The notes under the pieces were generated by a model. It saw only the letters and a program-made list of their open reading frames with translations, did not search any database and was not told where the DNA came from. From NCBI GenBank assembly GCA_902491395.1, contig CABUHO010000003.1, forward strand, positions 62,001 through 126,000: a stretch of DNA of 64,000 nt. The letters run 5' to 3'. The position numbers were made by a program, and so were the translations under genes. Position 1 is the stretch's first letter, and each line of letters begins with the position of its first letter. This DNA comes from an uncultured Collinsella sp. (GTDB lineage: Bacteria > Actinomycetota > Coriobacteriia > Coriobacteriales > Coriobacteriaceae). Positions 52,081 through 60,363 of this stretch are shown here, piece after piece.

Positions 52081-52254
52081 CGGCATATATCCGCTATCGA
52101 AAAAATTGCTCAAAAAATCGTCCGAGAAGCCGCAGTGCATTTTTTGATGCGTCGCGCGTCAAGCGATGTGGCAAGTATTTGGTTAGATATTGGTCAGTTT
52201 TGGGGCAACCTTGCCAAAAGCTTGACGGATGCAGATTTAGACATCGACGAATGA
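52081..52254 (+). pseudogene. Possible gene remnant in low-GC stretch
   Basis: 57 open codons without a usable start have protein-like composition: an amphipathic segment (AIEKIAQKIVREAAVHFLM) and RASSDVASIWLDIGQFWGN, ending LTDADLDIDE-stop. The surrounding 51950-52390 is visibly AT-richer than its neighbours. No family is recognised. The rest of this 589-base gap between prfA and prmC shows no gene. Confidence 0.3.
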
Positions 52255-52393
52255 ACACTCTAGGCAGGCTCCAAGCAAAATTCTGGGCTGATTCTCGATA
52301 ATTGCCTTCAATCGTCCCTTGCCAAGCGCTGGCCTCACTTACAATCTGCTCCGACATTCGCGCGCCGCCCGGCGCTTAAGAGGGGAGGGCCCC

Positions 52394-53644
52394 ATGGCAA
52401 ACGAGATCTGGACCATCAAGCGTTGTCTCGAGTGGACCAAGGAGTACCTGGCCGAGCGCGGCGAGGAGCATCCCCGTCTTTCTGCCGAGTGGCTGCTGTG
52501 CGCGGCCACGGGCCTGGCGCGTATCGACTTGTATATGCGCATGGACGAGACGCTTAACGCGGCCCAGCTCGAGACCATGCACGCGGCCGTCGTTCGTCGC
52601 GCCAAAGGCGAGCCGCTGCAGTACATCACCGGCAGCACGCAGTTTCGCATGATCGACGTCGCGTGCGCTCCCGGCGTGCTCATCCCGCGCCCCGAGACCG
52701 AGATGCTCGTCGAAGAAGTCCTGAACTATCTGGATACCGAGGTGCTGAGCCCCGAGGCTGCTGCCCGTCAGCGTGTTGAGCTGCCTTGGAACGATGAGGT
52801 CGAGCAGGCCCGCAAAGCCGAAGCGGCGCTGGCCGACGAACGCGCGACCGCCGAGCGCCGTGCTGCCAACCTGACGGCCGCCGATGAGGCTGCGCTGGGT
52901 AGCGACGTGCTCGGTAGCCGTGCCTATGCCGAGGAGCTGGCCGACCGCGAGGCAGAGGAAGCCGCCGCGCAGGCAGCAGAAGCCGAAGCCGCAAAAGCCG
53001 CCGAGCCCGAGCTCGACGAATACGGCATCGCCATCGAGTGTGCCGATCAGAAGATGGCTTCAGCTCAGGATGCCGCTGCGCCTGCTCCAACCGAGCCCCG
53101 CATCGCCCGCGTTCTCGAGGTCGGCTGCGGCACGGGCTGCATCTCGCTCTCGCTTGCCTGGGAGCGACGCGGCCACGTTACCTGCACCGCTACCGATATC
53201 GAGCCGCGCGCCATCGATCTGGCCACCAAAAATCGCGATGCGCTCGGGCTCACGTCCGACGAGGTCGCCTTCAGTCTCACGAACCTGGTGAGCTCCATTC
53301 CCCGTGAAGAGTGGGGCACCTTTGACGTACTCGTCTCCAACCCGCCCTACATCCCCACCGATGTCATGCGCTCGCTGCCGCACGAGGTCAAGGACTTTGA
53401 GCCCGATCTGGCGCTCGAGGGTGGCGCCGACGGCCTCGATATCTTCCGCCGCTTGCTCAACGCGGCGCCCTACATGTTGCGCGCCGGCGGCCTCTTTGCC
53501 TGCGAGCTCTACGAGGGCGCGCTCGACGCTGCGGCCGAGCTCTGCCGCCAAGCGGGTCTGTCGGACGTGCGCATCGTCCACGACCTCACCGATCGCCCCC
53601 GCATCGTCCGAGCCATCGTCACCGAGCCCAAACAGCGCCAGTAA
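52394..53644 (+). CDS. prmC: Release-factor glutamine N5-methyltransferase with long insertion
   Basis: This 416-aa SAM-dependent enzyme methylates the Gln of the release-factor GGQ. The N-terminal domain (YITGSTQFRMIDVACAPGVLIPRPETEMLVE), SAM site EVGCGTGCISLSLA and substrate motif NPPYIP are all present. About 120 Ala/Glu-rich residues are inserted between the RPETE motif and the SAM site, where typical PrmC (about 280 aa) has almost none. The ATG at 52394 follows GGGGAGGG. Confidence 0.92.
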   Translation: MANEIWTIKRCLEWTKEYLAERGEEHPRLSAEWLLCAATGLARIDLYMRMDETLNAAQLETMHAAVVRRAKGEPLQYITGSTQFRMIDVACAPGVLIPRPETEMLVEEVLNYLDTEVLSPEAAARQRVELPWNDEVEQARKAEAALADERATAERRAANLTAADEAALGSDVLGSRAYAEELADREAEEAAAQAAEAEAAKAAEPELDEYGIAIECADQKMASAQDAAAPAPTEPRIARVLEVGCGTGCISLSLAWERRGHVTCTATDIEPRAIDLATKNRDALGLTSDEVAFSLTNLVSSIPREEWGTFDVLVSNPPYIPTDVMRSLPHEVKDFEPDLALEGGADGLDIFRRLLNAAPYMLRAGGLFACELYEGALDAAAELCRQAGLSDVRIVHDLTDRPRIVRAIVTEPKQRQ

Positions 53645-53658
53645 TATTTATTAACTGG

Positions 53659-53688
53659 TTAGCAAAAATTATAAATTAGTTTATAATT
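53659..53688 (+). promoter_or_regulatory. hicAB promoter with operator dyad
   Basis: TTAGCA (53659-53664), a 17-base spacer and TATAAT (53682-53687) form a good promoter. The dyad AATTATAAA-TTAG-TTTATAATT (53667-53688) covers its -10, as expected for autorepression by HicB. Confidence 0.7.
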
Positions 53689-53712
53689 AGGACGGCTGAA
53701 AGAGGTCGGCCC

Positions 53713-53898
53713 ATGCAACCCCCTACCTTTCGGGAAATCATTGCCCTACTCAAGCACGATGGATTCGTGAAGGTCGCGCAAGTCGGTAGTCATGCTAAGT
53801 ATGTTTCTGGTGACCGTGTTGTCACCGTGAACGGCTCTGGTGGCGATCGACCAAAGAAGGGCACATGGGCAAGTATTCGTCGCCAAGCTGGATGGTAG
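53713..53898 (+). CDS. hicA: HicA-type mRNA interferase toxin
   Basis: This 61-aa protein has the HicA fold signature: FREIIALLKHDGF, the catalytic His in VGSHAKY, and RPKKGTWASIRRQAGW at the end. It cleaves mRNA when free of antitoxin. AGAGG precedes the ATG. The base composition of the promoter is far more AT-rich than the surroundings. Confidence 0.87.
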   Translation: MQPPTFREIIALLKHDGFVKVAQVGSHAKYVSGDRVVTVNGSGGDRPKKGTWASIRRQAGW

Positions 53899-53909
53899 TT
53901 GGAGGCAAA

Positions 53910-54356
53910 ATGAGGCAGCGATTTACCTATGACTGCGTTCTCATAAAAGAAGACGACGGTTACTGCGCTAGCTTCCCGCAGATTCCCGGCGCCTTTGCCG
54001 ATGGCGATACGCGCGAAGAAGCGATTGCCCATGCCACCGAGGCACTGATGGCGTTTTTGGCCGACGACCTCAACAACGGTTTGACTCCGGCAGGGTACGA
54101 ACGCTCGGCCGAGGTCGTGGCCCTTTCAGTCGAAATCGACCACGAGGACGCTCGGGAAGCGGCGTGCCGAACATTTAAAGACGCAGCGCTGGACCTCAAA
54201 GTCTCCGCTCCGCGGATTACCGCGCTGGTCAAAGCCGGAAAGCTCGATGTTGAACTCGTCGACGGCCGTCGGATGATAACGATAGACAGCATCGAGCGCT
54301 ACGCCGCCCAAGAACGCCACGCCGGCAGGCCAAAGAAGTTCGTCGCAGTCCAATAA
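53910..54356 (+). CDS. hicB: HicB-type antitoxin
   Basis: This 148-aa protein has an N-terminal HicB ribonuclease-like domain (DDGYCASFPQIPGAFADGDTREEAIAHA) and a C-terminal part that ends in a DNA-binding-like segment (APRITALVKAGKLDVELVDGRRMI). It neutralises HicA and should repress the pair through the dyad upstream. The ATG at 53910 follows GGAGG, 11 bases after hicA. Confidence 0.87.
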   Translation: MRQRFTYDCVLIKEDDGYCASFPQIPGAFADGDTREEAIAHATEALMAFLADDLNNGLTPAGYERSAEVVALSVEIDHEDAREAACRTFKDAALDLKVSAPRITALVKAGKLDVELVDGRRMITIDSIERYAAQERHAGRPKKFVAVQ

Positions 54357-54490
54357 CCCCCTCACTTTCACCGACTACTAGAGCCGCTCACCAAACCAAC
54401 ATGCGCTCTGGGCAAATAGGTTGAACGTTTCGTGCGAGAATGCCCCACAGTAAACAAACTTGCACCAGAGCGTAAGGGGCTGGCGTACAC

Positions 54491-55234
54491 ATGCAGACGG
54501 TCTATCGGGTATACGAGGGAACGCGCGAGCCGCATCGGCTTGCCGTCGAGCGCACGGCCGAGGTGCTCGGCCGCGGCGGCCTGGCTTTGATCCCGACCGA
54601 GACCGTCTACGGTGTCGCCGTGGCAGTCAACGCCTTCTCGGACGCCGTGCCCCAAGATACAAGCGAATTCCCATCGTGGCCGCGAGATCCGCAGGCCACC
54701 GTCAACGGCGCCGCGGTCCCCGCACTCGGTACCGGCTATCGTCGTATCTTTACCCTCAAGCAGCGCGAGCTCACCCAAACGGTTGCCTGGCTGGTCGATG
54801 ATGCCGAGGCACTCGACCGCTATGGCGTGGATATCCCTAACGAGGCCCGCGTACTCGCGCGACGATGCTGGCCGGGAGCCCTGACTATCGTGATTAAGGC
54901 AGCCCCCTGCGTGCCGACCTTTATGCGCGCCGCCGATGACACGGTGGCTCTTCGCGCGTCGGCCTCGCCTGTGGTGCAGGCGCTCATCCGCGCCTGTGGC
55001 AGCCCCCTTGCCTGCACGAGCGCCAACACGCACGGCGCGCCCTCGCCGGCAAGCTTTGCCGCCGTCGAGGGTCGCATCCTGGAGGGGGTCGATGTTGCCG
55101 TCGACGCCGGTGAGACCCCGTGTCGCGACGCCTCGACCATCGTGTCATTTCAGCACGGCGAGCTCCAGATCCTGCGCCAAGGCGCACTTCCCGCATCAGA
55201 GATCGAACGGGTCCTGTCCGACCCGATGCAATAG
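54491..55234 (+). CDS. tsaC: Threonylcarbamoyl-AMP synthase (Sua5/YrdC family)
   Basis: This 247-aa protein makes threonylcarbamoyl-AMP for the t6A37 tRNA modification. GGLALIPTETVYGVAV, WPGALTIVIKA, RASASPVVQALI and CTSANTHGAPSP match the YrdC/Sua5 core. About 30 residues rich in Asp/Pro/Ala (near residues 50-80) are inserted after the first motif compared with short YrdC. Its neighbourhood with prfA and prmC is the usual one. Confidence 0.88.
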   Translation: MQTVYRVYEGTREPHRLAVERTAEVLGRGGLALIPTETVYGVAVAVNAFSDAVPQDTSEFPSWPRDPQATVNGAAVPALGTGYRRIFTLKQRELTQTVAWLVDDAEALDRYGVDIPNEARVLARRCWPGALTIVIKAAPCVPTFMRAADDTVALRASASPVVQALIRACGSPLACTSANTHGAPSPASFAAVEGRILEGVDVAVDAGETPCRDASTIVSFQHGELQILRQGALPASEIERVLSDPMQ

Positions 55235-55247
55235 AAAGGTTTAAGCG

Positions 55248-56789
55248 ATGTCGTTGAATCTGGGCAGCCTGGGCATGGAAGATGCCTCGTTTGACTTTGG
55301 CGGTTCCTACATCATGGCGCTCGACTGCGGCACCACCTCGGTACTTGCGACCATCGTCGACGAGTACGGCTGCATCGTCGCGCAGGCACGTCGCAGCGTC
55401 AAAACCAGCTTCCCGCGTCCCGGTTGGGTAGAGCAAGACCCCATGGCGGTCCTTGCCAGCCAGATCGCGGTCATGATGGAAGTCCAGTTTAAGAGCGGTA
55501 TCCACTCCGACCGCATTGCCGCCATCGGCATCTCCAACCAGCGCGAGACCACGGTGGTCTGGGACCGTGTGAGCGGTCAGCCGATCTATAACGCCATCGT
55601 ATGGCAGTGCCGCCGTACCGCACCTCTGATCGACGAGCTGGTCGAGCAGGGCGCAGAAGGGCTGGTGCGCTCCCGCACGGGACTCACGCTCGACCCGTAT
55701 TTCTCGGCCTCCAAGGTGCAGTGGATTCTCGACAACGTCGACGGCGCACGCGAAAGCGCGGCGGCGGGCGACCTCATGTTTGGCACCATCGACACCTGGC
55801 TCATCTACAACCTCACCGGCGGCCAGGTCTTTGCCACCGACTACACCAATGCCAGCCGCACGGCACTCTTTAATATCCATACGCTCGATTGGGACGACGA
55901 CCTGCTGGCACTCTTTGACGTTCCACGTTCCATGATGCCCGAGGTTCGCTGGAGCTCGGGCGACTACGGCCGCGTCGCGAGCGACATCATGACCAACATG
56001 CCGCCCATCATGGGCGTGGCAGGTGACCAACAGGCGTCGCTGTTCGGCCACTGCTGTTTCCGTCCCGGCCAGACCAAAAACACCTATGGCACGGGTTGCT
56101 TTATGCTCATGAACACCGGCGACGAGATCGTCGAATCCAAGAATGGCCTGGTCTCCACCATCGGTATCGCTGCGGACGGCAAAGTCAGCTATGCGCTCGA
56201 GGGCTCTATTTTTGCCGCCGGCTCAACGATGAACTGGCTTCGCAACAACATGGGCATCATCTCGAGCGTGAGCGAGTCGGCACAACTCGCCGCTTCGATT
56301 AGCGACAACGAGGGCTGCTACTTCGTTCCCGCCTTTGCGGGTTTGGGTGCTCCCTGGTGGGACCCGCATGCCCGCGGTATCGTGTGCGGTCTGACCGGCG
56401 CCTCGAGCCGTGCGACCATCGTACGTGCCGCCTGCGAATCCATGGCATATCAGAGCTACGACGTGCTGCGCGCCATGGAGCAGGACGTGGGGCTTTCGAT
56501 CGAGCGCCTGTCTGTCGATGGCGGTGCCTCGCGCAACGAGTTCATCATGCAATTCCAGGCCGACCTGCTGGATATCCCCGTGCTGCAATGCGAGACGGTG
56601 GAGACCACGGCAATCGGTGCCGCGTACTTGGCGGGTCTTGCCGTCGGCTATTGGGAAGACCTGGAAGAGCTGGAGCAAAATGCCCAGATCGTTAGGACCT
56701 TCCTTCCCCACATGTCCGCCGAGCGCCGCGAGCAAAACCTTGCGGGCTGGCGTGATGCAGTCAGGCGCTCGCTCAGCACCGCACAGTAG
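55248..56789 (+). CDS. glpK: Glycerol kinase
   Basis: This 513-aa FGGY-family kinase makes glycerol-3-phosphate. ALDCGTTSVLATIVDEYG is the phosphate 1 motif (Cys replaces the usual Gln of DQGTTS), WQCRRTAP and RSRTGLTLDPYFSASKVQWIL are glycerol-kinase segments, and GVAGDQQASLFG and NTYGTGCFMLMNTG follow. The first 20 residues are an N-terminal extension. GAAAGG precedes the ATG. Confidence 0.92.
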   Translation: MSLNLGSLGMEDASFDFGGSYIMALDCGTTSVLATIVDEYGCIVAQARRSVKTSFPRPGWVEQDPMAVLASQIAVMMEVQFKSGIHSDRIAAIGISNQRETTVVWDRVSGQPIYNAIVWQCRRTAPLIDELVEQGAEGLVRSRTGLTLDPYFSASKVQWILDNVDGARESAAAGDLMFGTIDTWLIYNLTGGQVFATDYTNASRTALFNIHTLDWDDDLLALFDVPRSMMPEVRWSSGDYGRVASDIMTNMPPIMGVAGDQQASLFGHCCFRPGQTKNTYGTGCFMLMNTGDEIVESKNGLVSTIGIAADGKVSYALEGSIFAAGSTMNWLRNNMGIISSVSESAQLAASISDNEGCYFVPAFAGLGAPWWDPHARGIVCGLTGASSRATIVRAACESMAYQSYDVLRAMEQDVGLSIERLSVDGGASRNEFIMQFQADLLDIPVLQCETVETTAIGAAYLAGLAVGYWEDLEELEQNAQIVRTFLPHMSAERREQNLAGWRDAVRRSLSTAQ

Positions 56790-56912
56790 GGCTGCGATGG
56801 GCTGCTTGATACAACAAACCGCTAAACTAATGCATGGCGTGCGGCGGCAACATTGCTGCACGCCTTGTCAGCAAGGCCGTTTTGCGGCCGCAACGAAAGG
56901 GGCAATCAATCC

Positions 56913-57560
56913 ATGACCGTCACCTACGATGCGTCCCGTGTGACGCTTGTCGATCACCCGCTCGTTCAGCACAAGCTGTCGATCCTGCGCGATAAAAACA
57001 CCGGCACCAACCAGTTCCGCCAGCTCGTGCGCGAACTCGCGCTTTTTGACGGCTACGAGGCCATGCGCGACCTGCCTATGGAAGACGTCGAGGTCGAGAC
57101 CCCCATCACTACCGCCACGTTTAAGCAGCTTGCCGGCAAGAAACTCGCCATCGTGCCCATCCTGCGTGCGGGCCTTGGCATGGTCGACGGCATCCTCGAC
57201 CTGGTACCCTCTGCCCGCGTGGGCCACATCGGCATGGAACGCGACGAGGTCACCCACGAGCCGCATGAGTATTACTGCAAGATGCCCAAGGATATCGACC
57301 AGCGTATCTGCCTGGTCGTCGACCCCATGCTCGCCACGGGCGGTTCGGCCGAGATGGCCATCAGCTACCTGCGCGAGCGCGGTGTCAAGGACATCCGCAT
57401 GCTGTGCATCGTCGCGGCCCCCGAGGGTCTCAAGTCGCTGACCGAGAAGGACCCAGATGTGCATATCTATACCTGCGCCATCGACGACCATCTCAACGAG
57501 GCTGCCTACATCGTTCCCGGCCTCGGCGACGCCGGCGACCGCATCTACGGCACGCTCTAG
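56913..57560 (+). CDS. upp: Uracil phosphoribosyltransferase
   Basis: This 215-aa pyrimidine salvage enzyme makes UMP from uracil and PRPP. PILRAGLGMVDG and the PRPP loop VVDPMLATGGSA are intact, as is the uracil-site end YIVPGLGDAGDRIYGT. GAAAGGGG precedes the ATG at 56913. It commonly sits before the ATP synthase operon in Gram-positive genomes, as here. Confidence 0.95.
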   Translation: MTVTYDASRVTLVDHPLVQHKLSILRDKNTGTNQFRQLVRELALFDGYEAMRDLPMEDVEVETPITTATFKQLAGKKLAIVPILRAGLGMVDGILDLVPSARVGHIGMERDEVTHEPHEYYCKMPKDIDQRICLVVDPMLATGGSAEMAISYLRERGVKDIRMLCIVAAPEGLKSLTEKDPDVHIYTCAIDDHLNEAAYIVPGLGDAGDRIYGTL

Positions 57561-57752
57561 TCGCTGAGCTAAGACGGCCGCGGCTGCAAATACGAAGAAA
57601 CGGTGCGCGCGAACGAGCAAAAGGCGACCGCGCGCACTCCTGTTAACGGACGTTTTGCCCTGCAGGGTTCGAGAAAAACGTATTACCGTACCTGCGGCAT
57701 AAAGAAGGTCTTAAGAAAACGAACAGGTGCGTATTAACCGATGCTTTTTCGG

Positions 57753-57780
57753 TTGTACTTTAGCGATTGGCTCGTACAAT
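57753..57780 (+). promoter_or_regulatory. Promoter of the ATP synthase operon
   Basis: TTGTAC (57753-57758), a 16-base spacer and TACAAT (57775-57780) lie 60 bases before the first gene. Confidence 0.65.
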
Positions 57781-57841
57781 AGTCACCAATGTTTGGCGGG
57801 AACTGTTCTGTGAAGCGTTAAAAAGGAAAGTGAGGACGCCA

Positions 57842-58153
57842 GTGTTTCAGATAGCCGATCTGCTCGCTATCGTTGCAGGCGCCATCGCGGGCGCAATTGC
57901 CTTCCTTCCCTTTGTCTTTACGCTCAAGCCGGTTCTTGACGATAAACAGAATGCGGACATGCTCAAGGGCATGGTGAGTCTCGCGGTCTCGGCAATCGCC
58001 CTGCTCGTCTTTACCTTGGTTGTGTTTGTGTTGTTCGGAGAGGCATTTCGCATGTTCCTCCTGGGCGAGGCGATCGGCTTCGTGGCCTTTATGGCCGCCT
58101 GCACGGTTCGCGTCGCCAAGGCGCTGCGAGATCCTCATGAGGTCGAAAGGTAA
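57842..58153 (+). CDS. atpI: ATP synthase accessory subunit I-like protein
   Basis: This 103-aa protein has three to four membrane helices and sits at the AtpI position directly before atpB. Sequence similarity to AtpI is weak, so the call rests on size, topology and place. AtpI helps assemble the c-ring. The GTG at 57842 follows GAGGA; a longer frame begins at the promoter. Confidence 0.65.
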   Translation: MFQIADLLAIVAGAIAGAIAFLPFVFTLKPVLDDKQNADMLKGMVSLAVSAIALLVFTLVVFVLFGEAFRMFLLGEAIGFVAFMAACTVRVAKALRDPHEVER

Positions 58154-58156
58154 GTC

Positions 58157-58960
58157 GTGGAAATTTTTGAAAAGCTGCCTGATGAGATTAATCATCTGGT
58201 CAGCGAGTTCAGCTCCACCCCTGTCGTGGGCGATCTGAGCTGCGGCATCACGCAGTACTCGTTTTGGCTGATCGTCTCCACGATCGTGCTCCTGATCGTC
58301 CTGGCCGTGTTCAAGAAGAAGCAGACCCTGGTTCCCAAGGGCTTCTTCGTCAACGGTTTCGAGTACATCATCGAGTACGTCGAGAACGATATCGGCAAGG
58401 GCGTCGTGGGTGAGAACTGGAAGAAGCACTTCCCGTTCCTGTGCTCGCTTTTCCTGTTCATCCTGATCAATAACATGATCGGCCTGATCCCGGGAATGAA
58501 GCCCGGCACCGGCGCAATCGGCTCCACCGCCGCGCTCGCCATTTTCGCCTTCGTGTACTTCATCTACTACGGATGCAAGGCTCACGGCGTGATCGGCTAC
58601 ATCAAGAGCCTCGCCCCGCAGGGCGTGAGCTTCCCGATGAACGTGCTTGTGTGGGTCGTCGAGCTCTTCTCGACCTTCCTGCGCCTCATCACGCTCGCCG
58701 TCCGTCTGTTCTGCAACATGTTCGCAGGACACGTGGTCATGGGCTCGTTCGCCATCATGGCGAGCATGTTCATGCAGCCGCTGCTTCAGCAGGTTTCCGC
58801 GGCCCACGCCGTCGGCGCCCTGCCTTCGCTGGCCTGGCTTGCCATCCTCATCCTGATCTATGCGATCGAGCTTGTGGTCGGCGCCATCCAGGCTTACGTC
58901 TTCACGGTCCTTACCGCCGTGTATGTCTCCGAGGCAGAGGAGGTCGCGGAGGAGGAGTAG
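58157..58960 (+). CDS. atpB: F0F1 ATP synthase subunit a
   Basis: This 267-aa membrane protein has the conserved Arg of helix 4 in FSTFLRLITLAVRLFCNMFAGH, next to the ion half-channels. It begins with GTG after GAAAGG, 3 bases beyond the atpI stop. The C-terminus is very acidic (EAEEVAEEE). Confidence 0.95.
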   Translation: MEIFEKLPDEINHLVSEFSSTPVVGDLSCGITQYSFWLIVSTIVLLIVLAVFKKKQTLVPKGFFVNGFEYIIEYVENDIGKGVVGENWKKHFPFLCSLFLFILINNMIGLIPGMKPGTGAIGSTAALAIFAFVYFIYYGCKAHGVIGYIKSLAPQGVSFPMNVLVWVVELFSTFLRLITLAVRLFCNMFAGHVVMGSFAIMASMFMQPLLQQVSAAHAVGALPSLAWLAILILIYAIELVVGAIQAYVFTVLTAVYVSEAEEVAEEE

Positions 58961-59084
58961 CCTTCCGTTCGCGCCTTAAAGGTAAGGCAATTCGTTAAAC
59001 CGCCGGTGCCCGTACCCATGGAGCCCGGCAGTTATAAAAAGGTTATCCTGCGTGAAATAAGACACGCACGACAAAGGAGGAATC

Positions 59085-59279
59085 GTGGGAGTTATCGGTT
59101 ACGGTCTCGGTGTTATCGGCGCTGGTCTTGCTATCGGCCTGTCTGCTCTGGGTGCTACGGGTGCTATGGCCCGTCAGCCTGAGGTCCAGGGCCGCGTGTT
59201 CACCGTCTTCATCATGGGCTCCGCCTTCGGCGAGGCTCTGGCTCTGATCGGCTTCGTTGTCGCGCTGATCGTTAAATAG
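59085..59279 (+). CDS. atpE: F0F1 ATP synthase subunit c
   Basis: This two-helix proteolipid of only 64 aa has ARQPE in the loop and the ion-binding carboxylate Glu50 in FGEALALIG. Na+-type c subunits usually have Gln in helix 1 and Thr/Ser after the Glu; here they are absent, so H+ coupling is expected. The GTG start follows AAAGGAGG. Confidence 0.94.
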   Translation: MGVIGYGLGVIGAGLAIGLSALGATGAMARQPEVQGRVFTVFIMGSAFGEALALIGFVVALIVK

Positions 59280-59294
59280 CACGGAGCGTCAAGT

Positions 59295-59897
59295 ATGAAT
59301 CTTTCATCCCAGAAGAGCGCGATCGCACTCTCCGCGTCCGCGGCCGCGCTGCTCATGCCGGTTTCCGCGTTCGCCGAGGACGGCGCTGCCGGTGCGGACA
59401 TCCTCATCCCTAAGATGGCGGAGTTCATCCCGGCGCTCATCGCCTTCCTGATCATCTGGATCGTGCTGGCCAAGGTCGCCCTGCCGGGCATCATGAAAAC
59501 CATGGAGGAGCGCGGCAAGAAGATCGAGGAGAGCCTCGACGAGGCCGAGAAGACCAAGCAGGAGGCTATCGCCAAGCGCGCTGAGTCCGACTCGATCGTC
59601 ACCGACGCCCGTCGTCAGGCTGCCGACATCGTTCTCGAGGCCCGTAAGGACGCCGAGTCCGAGCGCGCCCGTATCATTGAGGCTGCTCACAAGGAGGCCG
59701 AGGAGATCATCGCCAAGGCCCATACGACCGTCGAGGACGAGCGCAAGTCCATCTACGCCGGTGCCGCGAGCTCCATCGCCGACCTGTCCGTTGCCGTCGC
59801 CACCAAGATCGTTGGCGAGGCACTCGAGGACGAGACCGAGCAGAAGAAGCTCATCGAGCGCTACATCCAGGAAGCAGGTAGCCTGAATGCCGACTAG
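59295..59897 (+). CDS. atpF: F0F1 ATP synthase subunit b
   Basis: This 200-aa peripheral stalk subunit has one membrane helix at about residues 48-68 and a long coiled coil. Before it is a signal-like hydrophobic segment ending SAFAED (residues 8-31), an N-terminal extension that may be cleaved. It overlaps atpH by 11 bases. Confidence 0.93.
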   Translation: MNLSSQKSAIALSASAAALLMPVSAFAEDGAAGADILIPKMAEFIPALIAFLIIWIVLAKVALPGIMKTMEERGKKIEESLDEAEKTKQEAIAKRAESDSIVTDARRQAADIVLEARKDAESERARIIEAAHKEAEEIIAKAHTTVEDERKSIYAGAASSIADLSVAVATKIVGEALEDETEQKKLIERYIQEAGSLNAD

Positions 59898-60363
59898 CCG
59901 CTATCAGGACAAGGTGCTCGAGACCTACGCGCGCTCCCTTCTGGAAGCCGCTAAGGCCGAGAACCATGTGTTCGAGGACCTCGAGATGATCGAGCGCCTG
60001 GCTTCTGCCAGCCCCGAGATCATCGCCGTGCTCGACACCATGTCCAAGCGCGACCAGCTCGACCTTCTTCCCAAGGTGGCAGCTGCCTTTAAGTATGTTG
60101 CCGAGGAAGACGAGGATGTAGTGGGCGTGACCGTCACCACGGCGATCCCGCTCGACGACGAGCTGCGTCAAACCATCACTAAGAAATGCGAGCAGGACTT
60201 CGGCCGCAAGGTATTCCTTATCGAGCAGGTCGACCCGTCTATCGTGGGCGGCTTGGTGCTCGAGGCCCGCGGCGAGCGTCGTGACATTTCCGTCAAGACG
60301 CAGCTGCGCATCGCGCAGGAGACCCTCGCAAACTCTGCTAATTCGTACGGAGGTGAAGCCTAA
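59887..60363 (+). CDS. atpH: F0F1 ATP synthase subunit delta
   Basis: This 158-aa stalk subunit ends with the typical delta C-terminus (FLIEQVDPSIVGGLVLEARGERRDISVKTQL). Its stop overlaps the atpA start as TAATG. It links F1 to the b subunits. Confidence 0.92.
   Translation: MPTSRYQDKVLETYARSLLEAAKAENHVFEDLEMIERLASASPEIIAVLDTMSKRDQLDLLPKVAAAFKYVAEEDEDVVGVTVTTAIPLDDELRQTITKKCEQDFGRKVFLIEQVDPSIVGGLVLEARGERRDISVKTQLRIAQETLANSANSYGGEA

Noticed and set aside
52041..52301. Plus-strand frame of 86 codons in the low-GC gap
   Set aside because: It lacks a ribosome binding site and reads Arg/Cys-rich. The protein-like signal is in a different frame (52081-52254).
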